DNA from: Candidatus Eiseniibacteriota bacterium
Lineage (GTDB): Bacteria; Eisenbacteria; RBG-16-71-46
Assembly: GCA_005893185.1 (NCBI GenBank)
Contig: VBOS01000179.1
Span: 1 to 7,994, forward strand
DNA length: 7,994 nt
Direction of reading: 5' to 3'
Both the position numbers and the translations under genes were made by a program. A model generated the notes under the pieces. It made no database searches, had not been told where the DNA came from, and saw only the letters and a program-made list of their open reading frames with translations. Below are positions 1 to 7,925 of this stretch, piece by piece (within the stretch, counting starts at the first letter, position 1; every line of letters starts with the position of its first letter).

Positions 1-122
1 GGGCGGGCGGGATCGGGAGGGCGCGTTTGGCGGCGCAGAAGCTAAGCGCGATCGCGGTGCCGAGGCCGCGCTGCGTCAGGTGTGCAGCGCCTCCAAACGC
101 GCCCTCCCGATCCCACCCGCCC
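1..122. repeat. 36-bp inverted repeat with 50-base loop, downstream of the last gene
   Basis: Bases 1-36 are the reverse complement of 87-122 at 34 of 36 positions. The mismatches are at pairs 8/115 and 31/92; in minus-strand RNA the first becomes a G-U wobble, leaving only one G-A mismatch. The loop (37-86) contains the palindrome GCGATCGC at 48-55. The structure begins five bases after the stop of the BatA-type gene, so it would form a very stable hairpin at the 3' end of the operon mRNA. No T-tract is visible because the window ends at the base of the stem, and the repeat may continue beyond the edge. It could be a terminator or transcript-stabilising hairpin, or a small dispersed or mobile repeat. 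No gene is seen in 1-126. Confidence 0.8.
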
Positions 123-126
123 GGCC

Positions 127-2175
127 TCACGCCGCGCGCGCGGGCTTCGGAATCGCCCCGGCCATGCCCCAGCGCGCGATCACCGTCTCCGCGACCAGCA
201 GGATGAGCGCGATCACCACGAACCAGCCCCACAGCTCACGCCCGTACCGCGCCTCGCGAACGCGGCGCACCAGGTCCTCGCCTGCGCGCACCACTTGCAC
301 GCGTCCCGGTGGGAACGCGCGCGTGAGCGCCGCCTCGGGGATCGGATCGAGGTTGGACTCGCGCGGGTCGGGATTGACCGCGAAGGTGTTGCGCAACTGT
401 CCCGCGCGCAGCACGCGGTAGAGGCCGGGGCGCTCGAGCGGGGCCGAGAGCAGGCGGGCGGCGCCTCCGGTCGCAACCAGCTCGCTCGGAACATCTCGCC
501 CTTCGTCGTCCACGATCCGCCACGCCCCGGTCGTCGCCGGCGCGCCGTAGCGGTCGCCCGGTGCGAGGGATGCCGCGGCCGTGCCGCGGCCCAGCACCTT
601 GACCACCTGGTGGACGAGCGGGAGGAACGCCCCGCTCACAGCCAAGTCCGAAGCGGAGGGATCGAGCGGGGCGAGCAGCACCATGGCGCGCGGGGACTCG
701 ACCAGCGCGGGATGCGCGCGGTCGAACTCGAGCAGCGTGCGGGCGCCGGATGCCGCCGCGAACTCGCGGACCTGCTCGAAGCGCGCGGTGGAGAGCGGCT
801 CACCGGGTCGCGCCGGGAAGCCCGCCAGCGCCGGATGTCCGGCGGTCGCGCGCATCAGCCGCCACGCCGAGCCGGCGGGAGAGCGGCTGGCTGGGCCGAG
901 GCTCCCCGCGCCCATCTCACCCAGCATGGAATTCCAGAACGTTGCGTCCGCGCGCGCGCCGAAGGCCAGCAGCACCGAGCCGCCGCTCCGGTAGTAGTCG
1001 AGCACGGCCTGCAGCTCGGCGGGGCCCAGGCGCTCGAGGTCGTTCAGGACCAGCACGTCGGCATCGGCGAGCCGGGCTGCGAGCTGCGCCGCGTCCACGG
1101 TCTCGACTTCCAGGCCGGAAGCGGGCGAGCCGGCCTCGAGCGCCAGGCGCAGCGGGGAGGGCGGCCCGTCCTCGCGCAGCAGCACGCGCAGCGTGCCGGC
1201 GCGACCCGCGGCGAAGACGCGCCGGTTGTCGAGCGCCAGCGCGTCGTCCGGGATGCTGGCGACACCGCCGTCCTCGGGAATGCGCGTGAGCGGCAGCAGC
1301 GTCGCGGTCTCCCCGCGCTCGGGGAGATTCAGGAAGCCGCGTCCCAAGTCGCCCTTCGCGTCCGCCACCGCCACCGCCAGGTCGCCCGGCTGCGCGCCGA
1401 AGGAGACGCCTGTGACCGCGAGCGCCGTTCCGCTCTCGGTCGGCGCGAGCGCTGCGTCGGTGAGCGCGACGTTGGCGCGGCTGCGCGGGACGAGCGGAAC
1501 GAGGTAGATGCGCGTGCGCGCCCACGGACCCTCGGGCGCCACGAACGACCCGGCCCCGTGCGGGAGCCCGGTCTGCTGGAAGTCGGAGATCCAGAACAGC
1601 TCGCGGTTCAGCGCGTGGGACTCCGCGAGCGCCTGCGCCGCGAACTCGAGCGCCCGCACGTGATCGGTGGTGCTCGCGGTCGGGACCAGCGACTGGACCG
1701 CTGCGCGCATGCGCGCCAGGTCGGCGCTCGGCCGCGGCGTGACCGGTTGCGGGCCGCGATCGTAGGGAACGAGCAGCAGCTCGTCCGCTGGCCCGAGCGT
1801 CGTGAACAGGTCCTCCACCAACCGTCGCGCCTCTGCGACCAGCGTCGCACCGGACGCACCGGAGGCCCCCATGCTGCCGCTGCGGTCGCACAGCGCCACC
1901 ACCGTGGTCGCGGCACGGCTCGCACGCCCCACCGCGCCCTTCAGCGCCGGACGCGCCATGGCCAGCGCAATGGCTGCGACCGCGAGGGTGCGGAGCGCGA
2001 GCAGCAGCCACTGCTTGATGCGCAGCCGCCGGATCTCGTTCTGGTTCACCTCCGACAGGAACTCGAGCGAGGGGAACATCACCTCGCGGGGCCGGCGCCG
2101 CGTGAGGAGGTGGATGACGATCGGGATCGCGGCCGCTGCGAGGCCCATGAGGAACAGCGGGTTGAGAAAGCTCAA
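127..2175 (-). CDS. BatA-type membrane protein with VWA domain
   Basis: This encodes a 682-residue protein with the BatA-type N-terminal double-membrane-spanning domain: SFLNPLFLMGLAAAAIPIV (2-20) and a second segment at about 56-74. A VWA domain follows with MIDAS DRSGSM (97-102), a threonine at 169-170 (TASTTDH) and WISDFQ (195-200). A region at 372-406 with DADVLVLNDLERL and YRSGGSVLLAF resembles a glutamine-amidotransferase-like fold seen in long family members. The C-terminal part has YRVLRAGQ and AVNPDPRESNLD (599-610), typical of BatA-like proteins, and ends with a third membrane helix (648-667). The TTG start is chosen because SFLNPLFL is where family members begin and because it overlaps the preceding stop. 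An upstream ATG in the same frame at 2247 lies inside the previous gene and is rejected. It probably works with MoxR and DUF58 at the envelope; its client is unknown. Confidence 0.93.
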   Translation of the reverse strand: MSFLNPLFLMGLAAAAIPIVIHLLTRRRPREVMFPSLEFLSEVNQNEIRRLRIKQWLLLALRTLAVAAIALAMARPALKGAVGRASRAATTVVALCDRSGSMGASGASGATLVAEARRLVEDLFTTLGPADELLLVPYDRGPQPVTPRPSADLARMRAAVQSLVPTASTTDHVRALEFAAQALAESHALNRELFWISDFQQTGLPHGAGSFVAPEGPWARTRIYLVPLVPRSRANVALTDAALAPTESGTALAVTGVSFGAQPGDLAVAVADAKGDLGRGFLNLPERGETATLLPLTRIPEDGGVASIPDDALALDNRRVFAAGRAGTLRVLLREDGPPSPLRLALEAGSPASGLEVETVDAAQLAARLADADVLVLNDLERLGPAELQAVLDYYRSGGSVLLAFGARADATFWNSMLGEMGAGSLGPASRSPAGSAWRLMRATAGHPALAGFPARPGEPLSTARFEQVREFAAASGARTLLEFDRAHPALVESPRAMVLLAPLDPSASDLAVSGAFLPLVHQVVKVLGRGTAAASLAPGDRYGAPATTGAWRIVDDEGRDVPSELVATGGAARLLSAPLERPGLYRVLRAGQLRNTFAVNPDPRESNLDPIPEAALTRAFPPGRVQVVRAGEDLVRRVREARYGRELWGWFVVIALILLVAETVIARWGMAGAIPKPARAA

Positions 2176-2804
2176 CGCGGCACCTCGACGAACGCGGCAC
2201 GCGCGTCGTTCCAGATCTCGATCCCCGTCACGGGATGCACCTCCCATCCGCTCAGGCGCTCCTCAGAGGCGGGACGCGTGAGATCCGGCCGCCGCGACTC
2301 GAACTGGAAGTCGTACATGAGCCAGCCGGTGAGACGCACGCGCCGCGGGGGATCGGACCAACGCGTGGCCGCGCCGCCGCTCCGGGAGCGGAACGCCGCC
2401 CGCAGGCTCTCGTAGCTCCAGCGCGGGGCGTTCCCGTGCCAGCGCGGCGTGATCTCCGCCGTGGCGTACGGCAGATGCGCGCCCGGCCCCGGGAGCGTCG
2501 CCGTGACCTCGAGGTGAATGTCGCCGTCGGGCGCCCGCAGCATGTGCCGCACGTAGCCCTCGAGCACCACGCCGCGGCGCTCGAGCGGCGCGTACTCGGC
2601 GACCGGGCGGCGGAAGGGCAGCGAGTCGAACCGGGCGAAGCTCACGGGGGCCGCGTCGGGAGGCGCCCCGCCGCGATCCTTCATCGCCCGCATGTGGCGG
2701 GCTTGGGGCGTGGCGAACGGGCCCTCGCCCAGCACCTGGAGGAAGCCCAGGAGCCCGATCACACCGAGCGTGAGCGCGAGTGAGGCCGCGATCCGCAGGG
2801 TCAC
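2172..2804 (-). CDS. membrane-anchored or exported protein with OB-like beta domain, function unknown
   Basis: This encodes 210 residues with a hydrophobic N-terminal segment (about 4-25), which is either a signal peptide or a single membrane anchor; no clear signal-peptidase site was seen. The rest is soluble and probably outside the cytoplasm. Spaced blocks LEGYVRHMLRAPDGDIHLEV (81-100), TAEITP (115-120), RRVRLTGWLMYDFQF (154-168) and GWEVHPVTGIEIW (186-198) recall small bacterial secreted proteins that carry DGDxHL-type, VTG-type and ELHPV-type motifs and are thought to form an OB-like beta barrel. That comparison is from memory of the motif pattern and is inference. The GTG start lies 16 bases after the DUF58 stop, with CCGGAA five bases ahead. 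Its TGA overlaps the TTG of the BatA-type gene (TTGA), so the two are probably translationally coupled, which suggests a shared role at the membrane. Confidence 0.8.
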   Translation of the reverse strand: MTLRIAASLALTLGVIGLLGFLQVLGEGPFATPQARHMRAMKDRGGAPPDAAPVSFARFDSLPFRRPVAEYAPLERRGVVLEGYVRHMLRAPDGDIHLEVTATLPGPGAHLPYATAEITPRWHGNAPRWSYESLRAAFRSRSGGAATRWSDPPRRVRLTGWLMYDFQFESRRPDLTRPASEERLSGWEVHPVTGIEIWNDARAAFVEVPR

Positions 2805-2820
2805 GCGCGTTCCGGCGACA

Positions 2821-3783
2821 TCACATCAGCCGCGCGCGCTTCTCGAGGTAGGCGAGCAGCGCGCGGTCGAACGGCGTGCGGGTGTCGAGCGCGACGTAGT
2901 CGATCCGGTGCTCGCGGCAGCTCCGGCGGTAGTGATCGGTCCACGCCGCGATGCGCTCGCGGTAGCGCCGGGCGATCTCCCAGGGCTCGGTGGTGAGCCG
3001 CTCGCCGCTCTCGAGATCCACGAACGTCGCGCTGTCGGTGTAGGGGAACTCGATCTCGTCGGGGTCGAGGATGTGGAACAACACGACCTCGTGGTGGCGG
3101 TGGCGGAAGTGCTGGAGGCCCGAGAGCACGTCGGCGGGCTTGTCCATGAGGTCGCTGCACAGCACGACGAGCCCGCGGCGTTTGATGCGCTCCGCCAGCT
3201 CGTGGAGCGCGGGCCCGAGCCGCGTCCGGCCCTGGGGGGCGAGCTCGGCGAGCGATTTCAGGATCACGTCGAGGTGGGAGCGCACGGCGCGCGCCGGCAC
3301 GTAGCGCAGCGGCCGGTCGGCGAACAGCAGCAGGCCGACCGCGTCCTGCTGGTGGAGCATGAGATAGGCGAGGGCCGCGGCCAGCGACTGCGCGTACTCG
3401 ATCTTGCTCATCGCGGCGCGCGGCGACTTGAATCCCATCGAGCCCGAGAGATCCACGAGCACGTGGCAGCGCAGGTTGGTCTCCTCGCTGTACTGCTTGA
3501 CGAGGTAGCGGTCGCTGCGCGCCCACACCTTCCAGTCGAGGTTCTTCAAGGGATCGCCCGGCATGTAGGGCCGATGCTCGGAGAACTCCACGCTGAAGCC
3601 GTGGAACGGCGAGCGGTGCATGCCGGCGATGAAGCCCTCGACCACGAGCCGCGCGCGTACGTCGAGATGCGCGAGGCGGGCGACGACCTCCGGGTCGAGG
3701 AAGGCGCGGCCTTCGGCGCTGCCGCGGGCGACGCCGCGCTCCGGCTGCGCCCCGGAGCCCGCGCGGGGGAAGGAGGCGCTCAC
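2821..3783 (-). CDS. DUF58 / VWA-domain protein (MoxR partner)
   Basis: This 320-residue protein belongs to the DUF58 family, the commonest genomic partner of MoxR ATPases. The family signature spans about 52-104 and includes GMHRSPFHGFSVEFSEHR (54-71), MPGDPLKNLDWKVWARSD (74-91) and VKQYSEETNLR (95-105). The VWA-type fold that follows has the MIDAS residues DLSGSM (111-116), with T187 and CSDLMD (209-214) as likely third and fourth metal-site elements, so divalent metal binding looks intact. It has no membrane segment and is likely cytoplasmic or peripheral. The GTG start gives about 28 residues before the conserved FLDPEVVARL; it is the only usable start before the signature. The same frame is open upstream inside the methyltransferase gene, but that is shadow. 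A weak GAGG lies ten bases ahead. It probably adapts or delivers substrates to MoxR, by family analogy. Confidence 0.95.
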   Translation of the reverse strand: MSASFPRAGSGAQPERGVARGSAEGRAFLDPEVVARLAHLDVRARLVVEGFIAGMHRSPFHGFSVEFSEHRPYMPGDPLKNLDWKVWARSDRYLVKQYSEETNLRCHVLVDLSGSMGFKSPRAAMSKIEYAQSLAAALAYLMLHQQDAVGLLLFADRPLRYVPARAVRSHLDVILKSLAELAPQGRTRLGPALHELAERIKRRGLVVLCSDLMDKPADVLSGLQHFRHRHHEVVLFHILDPDEIEFPYTDSATFVDLESGERLTTEPWEIARRYRERIAAWTDHYRRSCREHRIDYVALDTRTPFDRALLAYLEKRARLM

Positions 3784-3842
3784 GAGCGCACCGCCTCGCG
3801 CGGGGGTCGCGCGGACCTGCCGCGCACCGGGGCCGCGCTCAT
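3780..3842 (-). other. 20-codon linker ORF between methyltransferase and DUF58 gene
   Basis: The stop of the second methyltransferase sits in an ATGA overlap. That ATG opens a 20-codon frame whose TGA overlaps the GTG of the DUF58 gene (GTGA). The peptide (MSAAPVRGRSARPPREAVRS) is basic and has no recognisable domain. It may serve only as a re-initiation stepping stone that carries ribosomes across the 55-base gap, or it may be chance, since GTGA and ATGA are common in such GC-rich DNA. It is listed because a six-codon frame with the same arrangement occurs at the next junction. Confidence 0.2.
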
Positions 3843-4630
3843 GCAGGCTCCCGCCAGGCCCAGGCGATGATCTGCTGGTCGTCGCGCTCGAGCGGCGCGC
3901 CGTCGAAGCCGCCCTGGATCTCCCAGCGCGCAAATCCCGCGAGGGAGAGCAACAGCTCCAGCTCGTAGCGGTAGACCCAGCGCTGGCGGGCCTGGGAATG
4001 GTGCGAGGCGACGAGACGTCCGCTCGCATCCAGCTCGCGCACTTCGATCTCGGAGTGCTGGCGCTGGTTCACGACGTCCTTGAAGCGCCGGTCGTAGATC
4101 TGGAGCCGATTCCCGGTCTCCGGGTTCGTGGTCTCGTGCTCGAGGATCGACTCGCCATCGGGACCGAGCCACAGCGATGCGCCGGGGTACGAGATGTGGA
4201 GCACGAGCGCGCCGCCGGGCTGGAGGTGCTCGCGGCAGCAGCGCAGCGTGGCGAGCTGGTCCTCCATCGTCTCGCAGTGCGCGAACACGTTGAAGGCGCA
4301 GATCACGCGCGCGTAGCGCCGCGGCATGGTGAAGTCGCGCATGTCGGCGGCGAGGAGTCGGGGGCGGAAGCCCTGGTTTGTCGCCTTGGACCTCAGGCGA
4401 TCCAGCATCGCAACGGAGAGATCGACACCGTCTGCGTCCACGCCGGCTTCGAGCAGCGGGATCAGCACGCGCCCGGTGCCGCAGCCGAGATCCAGCACGG
4501 GGCCGTGGCACCCACGTCCGACCTCGAGCCAGAAGGCGCGATCGAAGTCGAGCGTCTCGAACAGCCGGTCGTAGAGGTCGGGCGCGTCGTAGGGCGAGGC
4601 GGCGGTGGTCGTGGAGGGATCCGATCTCAT
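3839..4630 (-). CDS. class I SAM-dependent methyltransferase, copy 2
   Basis: This is a 263-residue class I methyltransferase paralogous to the gene before it. Motif I is VLDLGCGTG (45-53), DADGVDL (65-71) ends beta 2, ADMRDFTMPRRY (95-106) lies at the adenine site, and LQPGGALVLHI (136-146) is the conserved beta-strand 5 region. The C-terminal GGFDGAPLERD (240-250) mirrors copy 1. The chosen ATG lies five bases after the stop of copy 1 and has GGAAGG ten bases upstream. A GTG at 4657 would add nine residues, overlap copy 1 and bury that ribosome-binding site, so it is less likely. N-terminal 40 residues differ from copy 1, as do residues after ADMRDF (VICAFNVFAHCE against LITIPFRAFMHL), which suggests different acceptors. 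Its stop overlaps an ATG (ATGA) opening a 20-codon frame that runs to the DUF58 start. Confidence 0.9.
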   Translation of the reverse strand: MRSDPSTTTAASPYDAPDLYDRLFETLDFDRAFWLEVGRGCHGPVLDLGCGTGRVLIPLLEAGVDADGVDLSVAMLDRLRSKATNQGFRPRLLAADMRDFTMPRRYARVICAFNVFAHCETMEDQLATLRCCREHLQPGGALVLHISYPGASLWLGPDGESILEHETTNPETGNRLQIYDRRFKDVVNQRQHSEIEVRELDASGRLVASHHSQARQRWVYRYELELLLSLAGFARWEIQGGFDGAPLERDDQQIIAWAWREPA

Positions 4631-4635
4631 CGCGC

Positions 4636-5409
4636 TCAATCCTTCCACGCCGTCCACAGCATCTCGTCGGTGTCGCGCTCGAGCGGCCGTCCGTCGAAGC
4701 CGCCCATCACCTCGTAGCGCGAGAATCCGGCGGTGCGCAGCAGCAGCTCCATCTCGAAGCGGTAGGTCCAGCGCAGCGAGACCCGGTGCCTGTGCACGGC
4801 GCCGGCGTAGCCGCGCGCGTCGGACTCGCGCAGCTCCATCACGGCGCGCAACGTCTGCCGCACGCGGTCGTACTCGCGCTTGACGGAGACATAGGTCACG
4901 GGCAGGCCGGTTTCGGGATGGGCGAACTCCCGCTCGACGCGCTCCTCTTCGCCGGGCTCGACGATGCGCGCGAGGCTCGGGTAGAAGAGGTTGAGCACAA
5001 GCGCGCCGCGGGACTCGAGGTGCTCGCGGATGCAGCGCAGCGCGCGGAGCTGGTCCTCGGTTGTGAGCAGGTGCATGAACGCGCGAAAGGGAATGGTGAT
5101 CAACATGTAGCGGCGCGTCATGGTGAAATCCCGCATGTCGGCGAGGTGCACGGGGGCCGCGAGCCCGGCGGCGGCCGCCTTCTTCTTCAGCACCTCGAGC
5201 ATCCCGGGGTGAAGATCGAGCCCCTCGGCGTCCACGCCGGCCTCGAGCATCGGGATCAGGACGCGCCCGGTTCCGCAGCCGGCCTCGAGCACCGGCCCGC
5301 GCGCCTGCTTCGCGCGCGCGATCCAGAACGGGATGTCCGCTGTGTGCCAGGAGTACGCGATGTCGTAGAGACGGGGCTCGATGTACTGCGCGAGGTCCTG
5401 CGCTTCCAC
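4636..5409 (-). CDS. class I SAM-dependent methyltransferase, copy 1
   Basis: This encodes a 257-residue Rossmann-fold methyltransferase, presumably cytoplasmic. Motif I, the SAM-binding glycine loop, is VLEAGCGTG (40-48). The acidic end of beta 2 is EGLDL (62-66), and ADMRDF (90-95) corresponds to the adenine-binding region. A beta-rich C-terminal part ends with GGFDGRPLERD (236-246). The GTG start lies two bases after the permease stop, with a weak G-rich site upstream; no other good start exists before the SAM-binding motif, so it is preferred. The frame stays open upstream through the permease, but that stretch is out-of-frame shadow. It shares long blocks with the next gene, for example GCGTGRVLIP, LEAGVDA and GGFDG-PLERD, so the two are a tandem duplication. 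The substrate is unknown; neighbouring transport of an amino acid hints at a small-molecule acceptor, but that is speculation. Confidence 0.88.
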   Translation of the reverse strand: MEAQDLAQYIEPRLYDIAYSWHTADIPFWIARAKQARGPVLEAGCGTGRVLIPMLEAGVDAEGLDLHPGMLEVLKKKAAAAGLAAPVHLADMRDFTMTRRYMLITIPFRAFMHLLTTEDQLRALRCIREHLESRGALVLNLFYPSLARIVEPGEEERVEREFAHPETGLPVTYVSVKREYDRVRQTLRAVMELRESDARGYAGAVHRHRVSLRWTYRFEMELLLRTAGFSRYEVMGGFDGRPLERDTDEMLWTAWKD

Positions 5410-5411
5410 GC

Positions 5412-6779
5412 TCAGCCCCCGCGGGTCGCGCGGCGTCCCTGCCACAGGAAGTAGACCGGGAGCCCGAGCGCCGCCATCCCCACGCCCGCCCACGCGCGCC
5501 AGCCGCTGTCGTGGAGATCGCTCGCGATGATCGCAGCCACGACCAGCACGAACAGCAGCGGCGTCAGCGGGTAGAGCGGCGTGCGGTAGGAAGGCGCCGC
5601 GATCCGCCCTTCGCGCTCGTGCCGGCGCTGGATGAAGAGCGCAGCGGTCGTGAGCCCGTAGAACAGCCACGATGTGGTGACGAACCAGCCCGAGACATCC
5701 TCGAAGCCGCGCGCGAACCACAGCCACAGGCACGAGAGCACCGCCTGGATCCAGAGCGCGAGCACCGGTGTGGCGCGCCGCGGGTCGAGGGCGGCGAGCG
5801 GCCGCCACAAGAGGCCGTCGGCCGCCATCGCCTGCGTCACGCGCGGGCCGGTGAGGATCGCGCCGTTGGTGGTGCCGAAGGTCGAGACCGCGACCAGCAC
5901 AGCCAGCGCGTGCGCCCCCCAGCTCCCCATCAGGCGCTGCATGGTCTCGGCGCCCACCGCCTCGTATTGCGCAACTCCGCCCGTCCCGAGCACGTGGAAG
6001 TAGGCGATGTTGGTGAGCACGTACACCCCGATCACGAGCCACGTGCCCCACACGATCGCGATCGGCAGCGTGCGCCTGGGCTCGATCACCTCGCCCGCCA
6101 CGTAGGTGGAGTCGGTCCAGCCGTCGTAGGCGAAGAAGATCGGGATCATGGCGAGCGCCAGCGCCTGCAGGAACCCGCCTGCTGCGCCGCCCGGCGCGGC
6201 GGCCGCCTCCGTGGGCGCAGCGCTCGAGTGCCGCAGGAACGCAGCTGCGCACAAGCCCAGGATGCCGATCACCTTGGCGGTCGTGAACAGCGACTGCGTT
6301 CCCGCGCCCTCCCGCGCGCCCAGCACGTTGATCCAGGTGAGGAGCAGGATGGCGAGGGCGCCCGCGCCGAACTCCGCGCTCTTCGGCAAGTGCAGCGCCT
6401 GGCAGAAGTAGAGCGCGAACACGCTCGTGATCGAAGCGATCACGGTCGGCTTGATCACCCACAGGTTGGCCCAGCCGAAGACGAAGCCGGCCGCGTCGCC
6501 GAACGCCTCGCGGATGTAGACGTAGAGGCCGCCGGTCTTGGGGTGCGTCACCGCCAGCTCGGTGAGCGCGAGCGAGCCGCAGATCGAGAGGATGCCGCCC
6601 AGGATCCAGGCGGAGAGCACGACCGGGAAGCTCGTGAGGTGTTGCGCCACGCTGTGCGGCGAGCGGAAGATCCCGGAGCCGATGATGTTGCCCACCGTGA
6701 TCGCGGTCGCGGCGTAGAGGCCGATCTGGCGCTTGAGCTCGACCTCGGCGCGGGGTGCGGGGTGGGCGGCCGTGGCCAT
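5412..6779 (-). CDS. APC-superfamily amino-acid permease (LAT/SteT-like)
   Basis: This is a 455-residue polytopic inner-membrane protein with about twelve hydrophobic segments, the standard length and layout of APC-superfamily amino-acid transporters. TM1 holds GNIIGSGIF (30-38), the unwound helix that binds the substrate carboxylate and amino groups in this fold. A segment with HPKTGGLYVYIREAFG (79-94) matches the conserved TM3 region. TM6 carries FFAYDGWTDSTYVAGEV (215-231), typical of the LAT/SteT-like subgroup. It likely moves amino acids or related amines by exchange or proton symport; specificity cannot be read. The ATG start has a strong GGAGG site five bases upstream. It begins 45 bases after moxR and its stop is two bases before the first methyltransferase, so it is probably co-transcribed and translationally coupled. 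A permease is not a usual member of MoxR/DUF58/Bat gene sets. Confidence 0.93.
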   Translation of the reverse strand: MATAAHPAPRAEVELKRQIGLYAATAITVGNIIGSGIFRSPHSVAQHLTSFPVVLSAWILGGILSICGSLALTELAVTHPKTGGLYVYIREAFGDAAGFVFGWANLWVIKPTVIASITSVFALYFCQALHLPKSAEFGAGALAILLLTWINVLGAREGAGTQSLFTTAKVIGILGLCAAAFLRHSSAAPTEAAAAPGGAAGGFLQALALAMIPIFFAYDGWTDSTYVAGEVIEPRRTLPIAIVWGTWLVIGVYVLTNIAYFHVLGTGGVAQYEAVGAETMQRLMGSWGAHALAVLVAVSTFGTTNGAILTGPRVTQAMAADGLLWRPLAALDPRRATPVLALWIQAVLSCLWLWFARGFEDVSGWFVTTSWLFYGLTTAALFIQRRHEREGRIAAPSYRTPLYPLTPLLFVLVVAAIIASDLHDSGWRAWAGVGMAALGLPVYFLWQGRRATRGG

Positions 6780-6824
6780 GCGATCCTCCGGTGAGCTGCG
6801 TGACGCGTGGCGCGGGAGGCGCGC

Positions 6825-7823
<999 letters not shown>

Positions 7824-7872
7824 GAAGAGCCTTTCGGGCGGTGTGAAGATCGCGGGGGGAACGAATCGCGGC

Positions 7873-7902
7873 AGGCTAGCATGGTCGCCGCGAACGCGGC
7901 AA
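7873..7902 (-). promoter_or_regulatory. candidate sigma70-like promoter for the moxR operon
   Basis: On the minus strand, TTGCCG (complement of 7897-7902) is followed after an 18-base spacer by TAGCCT (complement of 7873-7878). The -10 is preceded by TGC, an extended -10 configuration. It lies about 50 bases upstream of the moxR GTG, in the only gap large enough to hold the operon promoter. The -35 matches consensus at 4 of 6 bases and the -10 at only 3 of 6. A 14-base palindrome at 7887-7900 (GCCGCG-AA-CGCGGC) overlaps the -35 and spacer. It could be an operator, or a short hairpin ending the upstream transcript, but no T-tract follows. The placement is inference. Confidence 0.3.
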
Positions 7903-7925
7903 TCGCCGGCCTCCGCCGCACGGCT

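Noticed and set aside
82..2415. Plus-strand open frame of 777 codons opposite the BatA-type gene
   Set aside because: Its translation is rich in Arg, Gly, Ala and Glu with no recognisable motif or membrane pattern. It lies opposite a gene with clear family motifs, and such antisense frames are expected in very GC-rich coding DNA.
2692..3870. Plus-strand open frame of 392 codons opposite the DUF58 gene
   Set aside because: It is a shadow frame rich in Val, Glu, Ala, Arg and His, lacking motifs, opposite a strongly conserved DUF58 gene.
2821..4029. A DUF58 protein of 402 residues starting inside methyltransferase 2
   Set aside because: The extra 82 residues are low-complexity shadow overlapping a real gene. 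The GTG at 3783 gives the expected family length.
3839..4657. GTG at 4657 as the start of methyltransferase 2
   Set aside because: It would overlap the end of methyltransferase 1, has no clear ribosome-binding site, and the ATG at 4630 has GGAAGG at a usable distance and sits right after the upstream stop.
5511..6794. Plus-strand open frame of 427 codons opposite the permease gene
   Set aside because: The composition is that of a GC-rich shadow (Arg, Glu, His, Gly), with no domain; the minus strand holds a full-length permease with conserved TM1 and TM6 motifs.
7887..7900. Palindrome GCCGCG-AA-CGCGGC as an independent terminator
   Set aside because: The stem is at most five to six pairs with no T-tract, so it is only mentioned as a possible operator or weak hairpin within the promoter entry.
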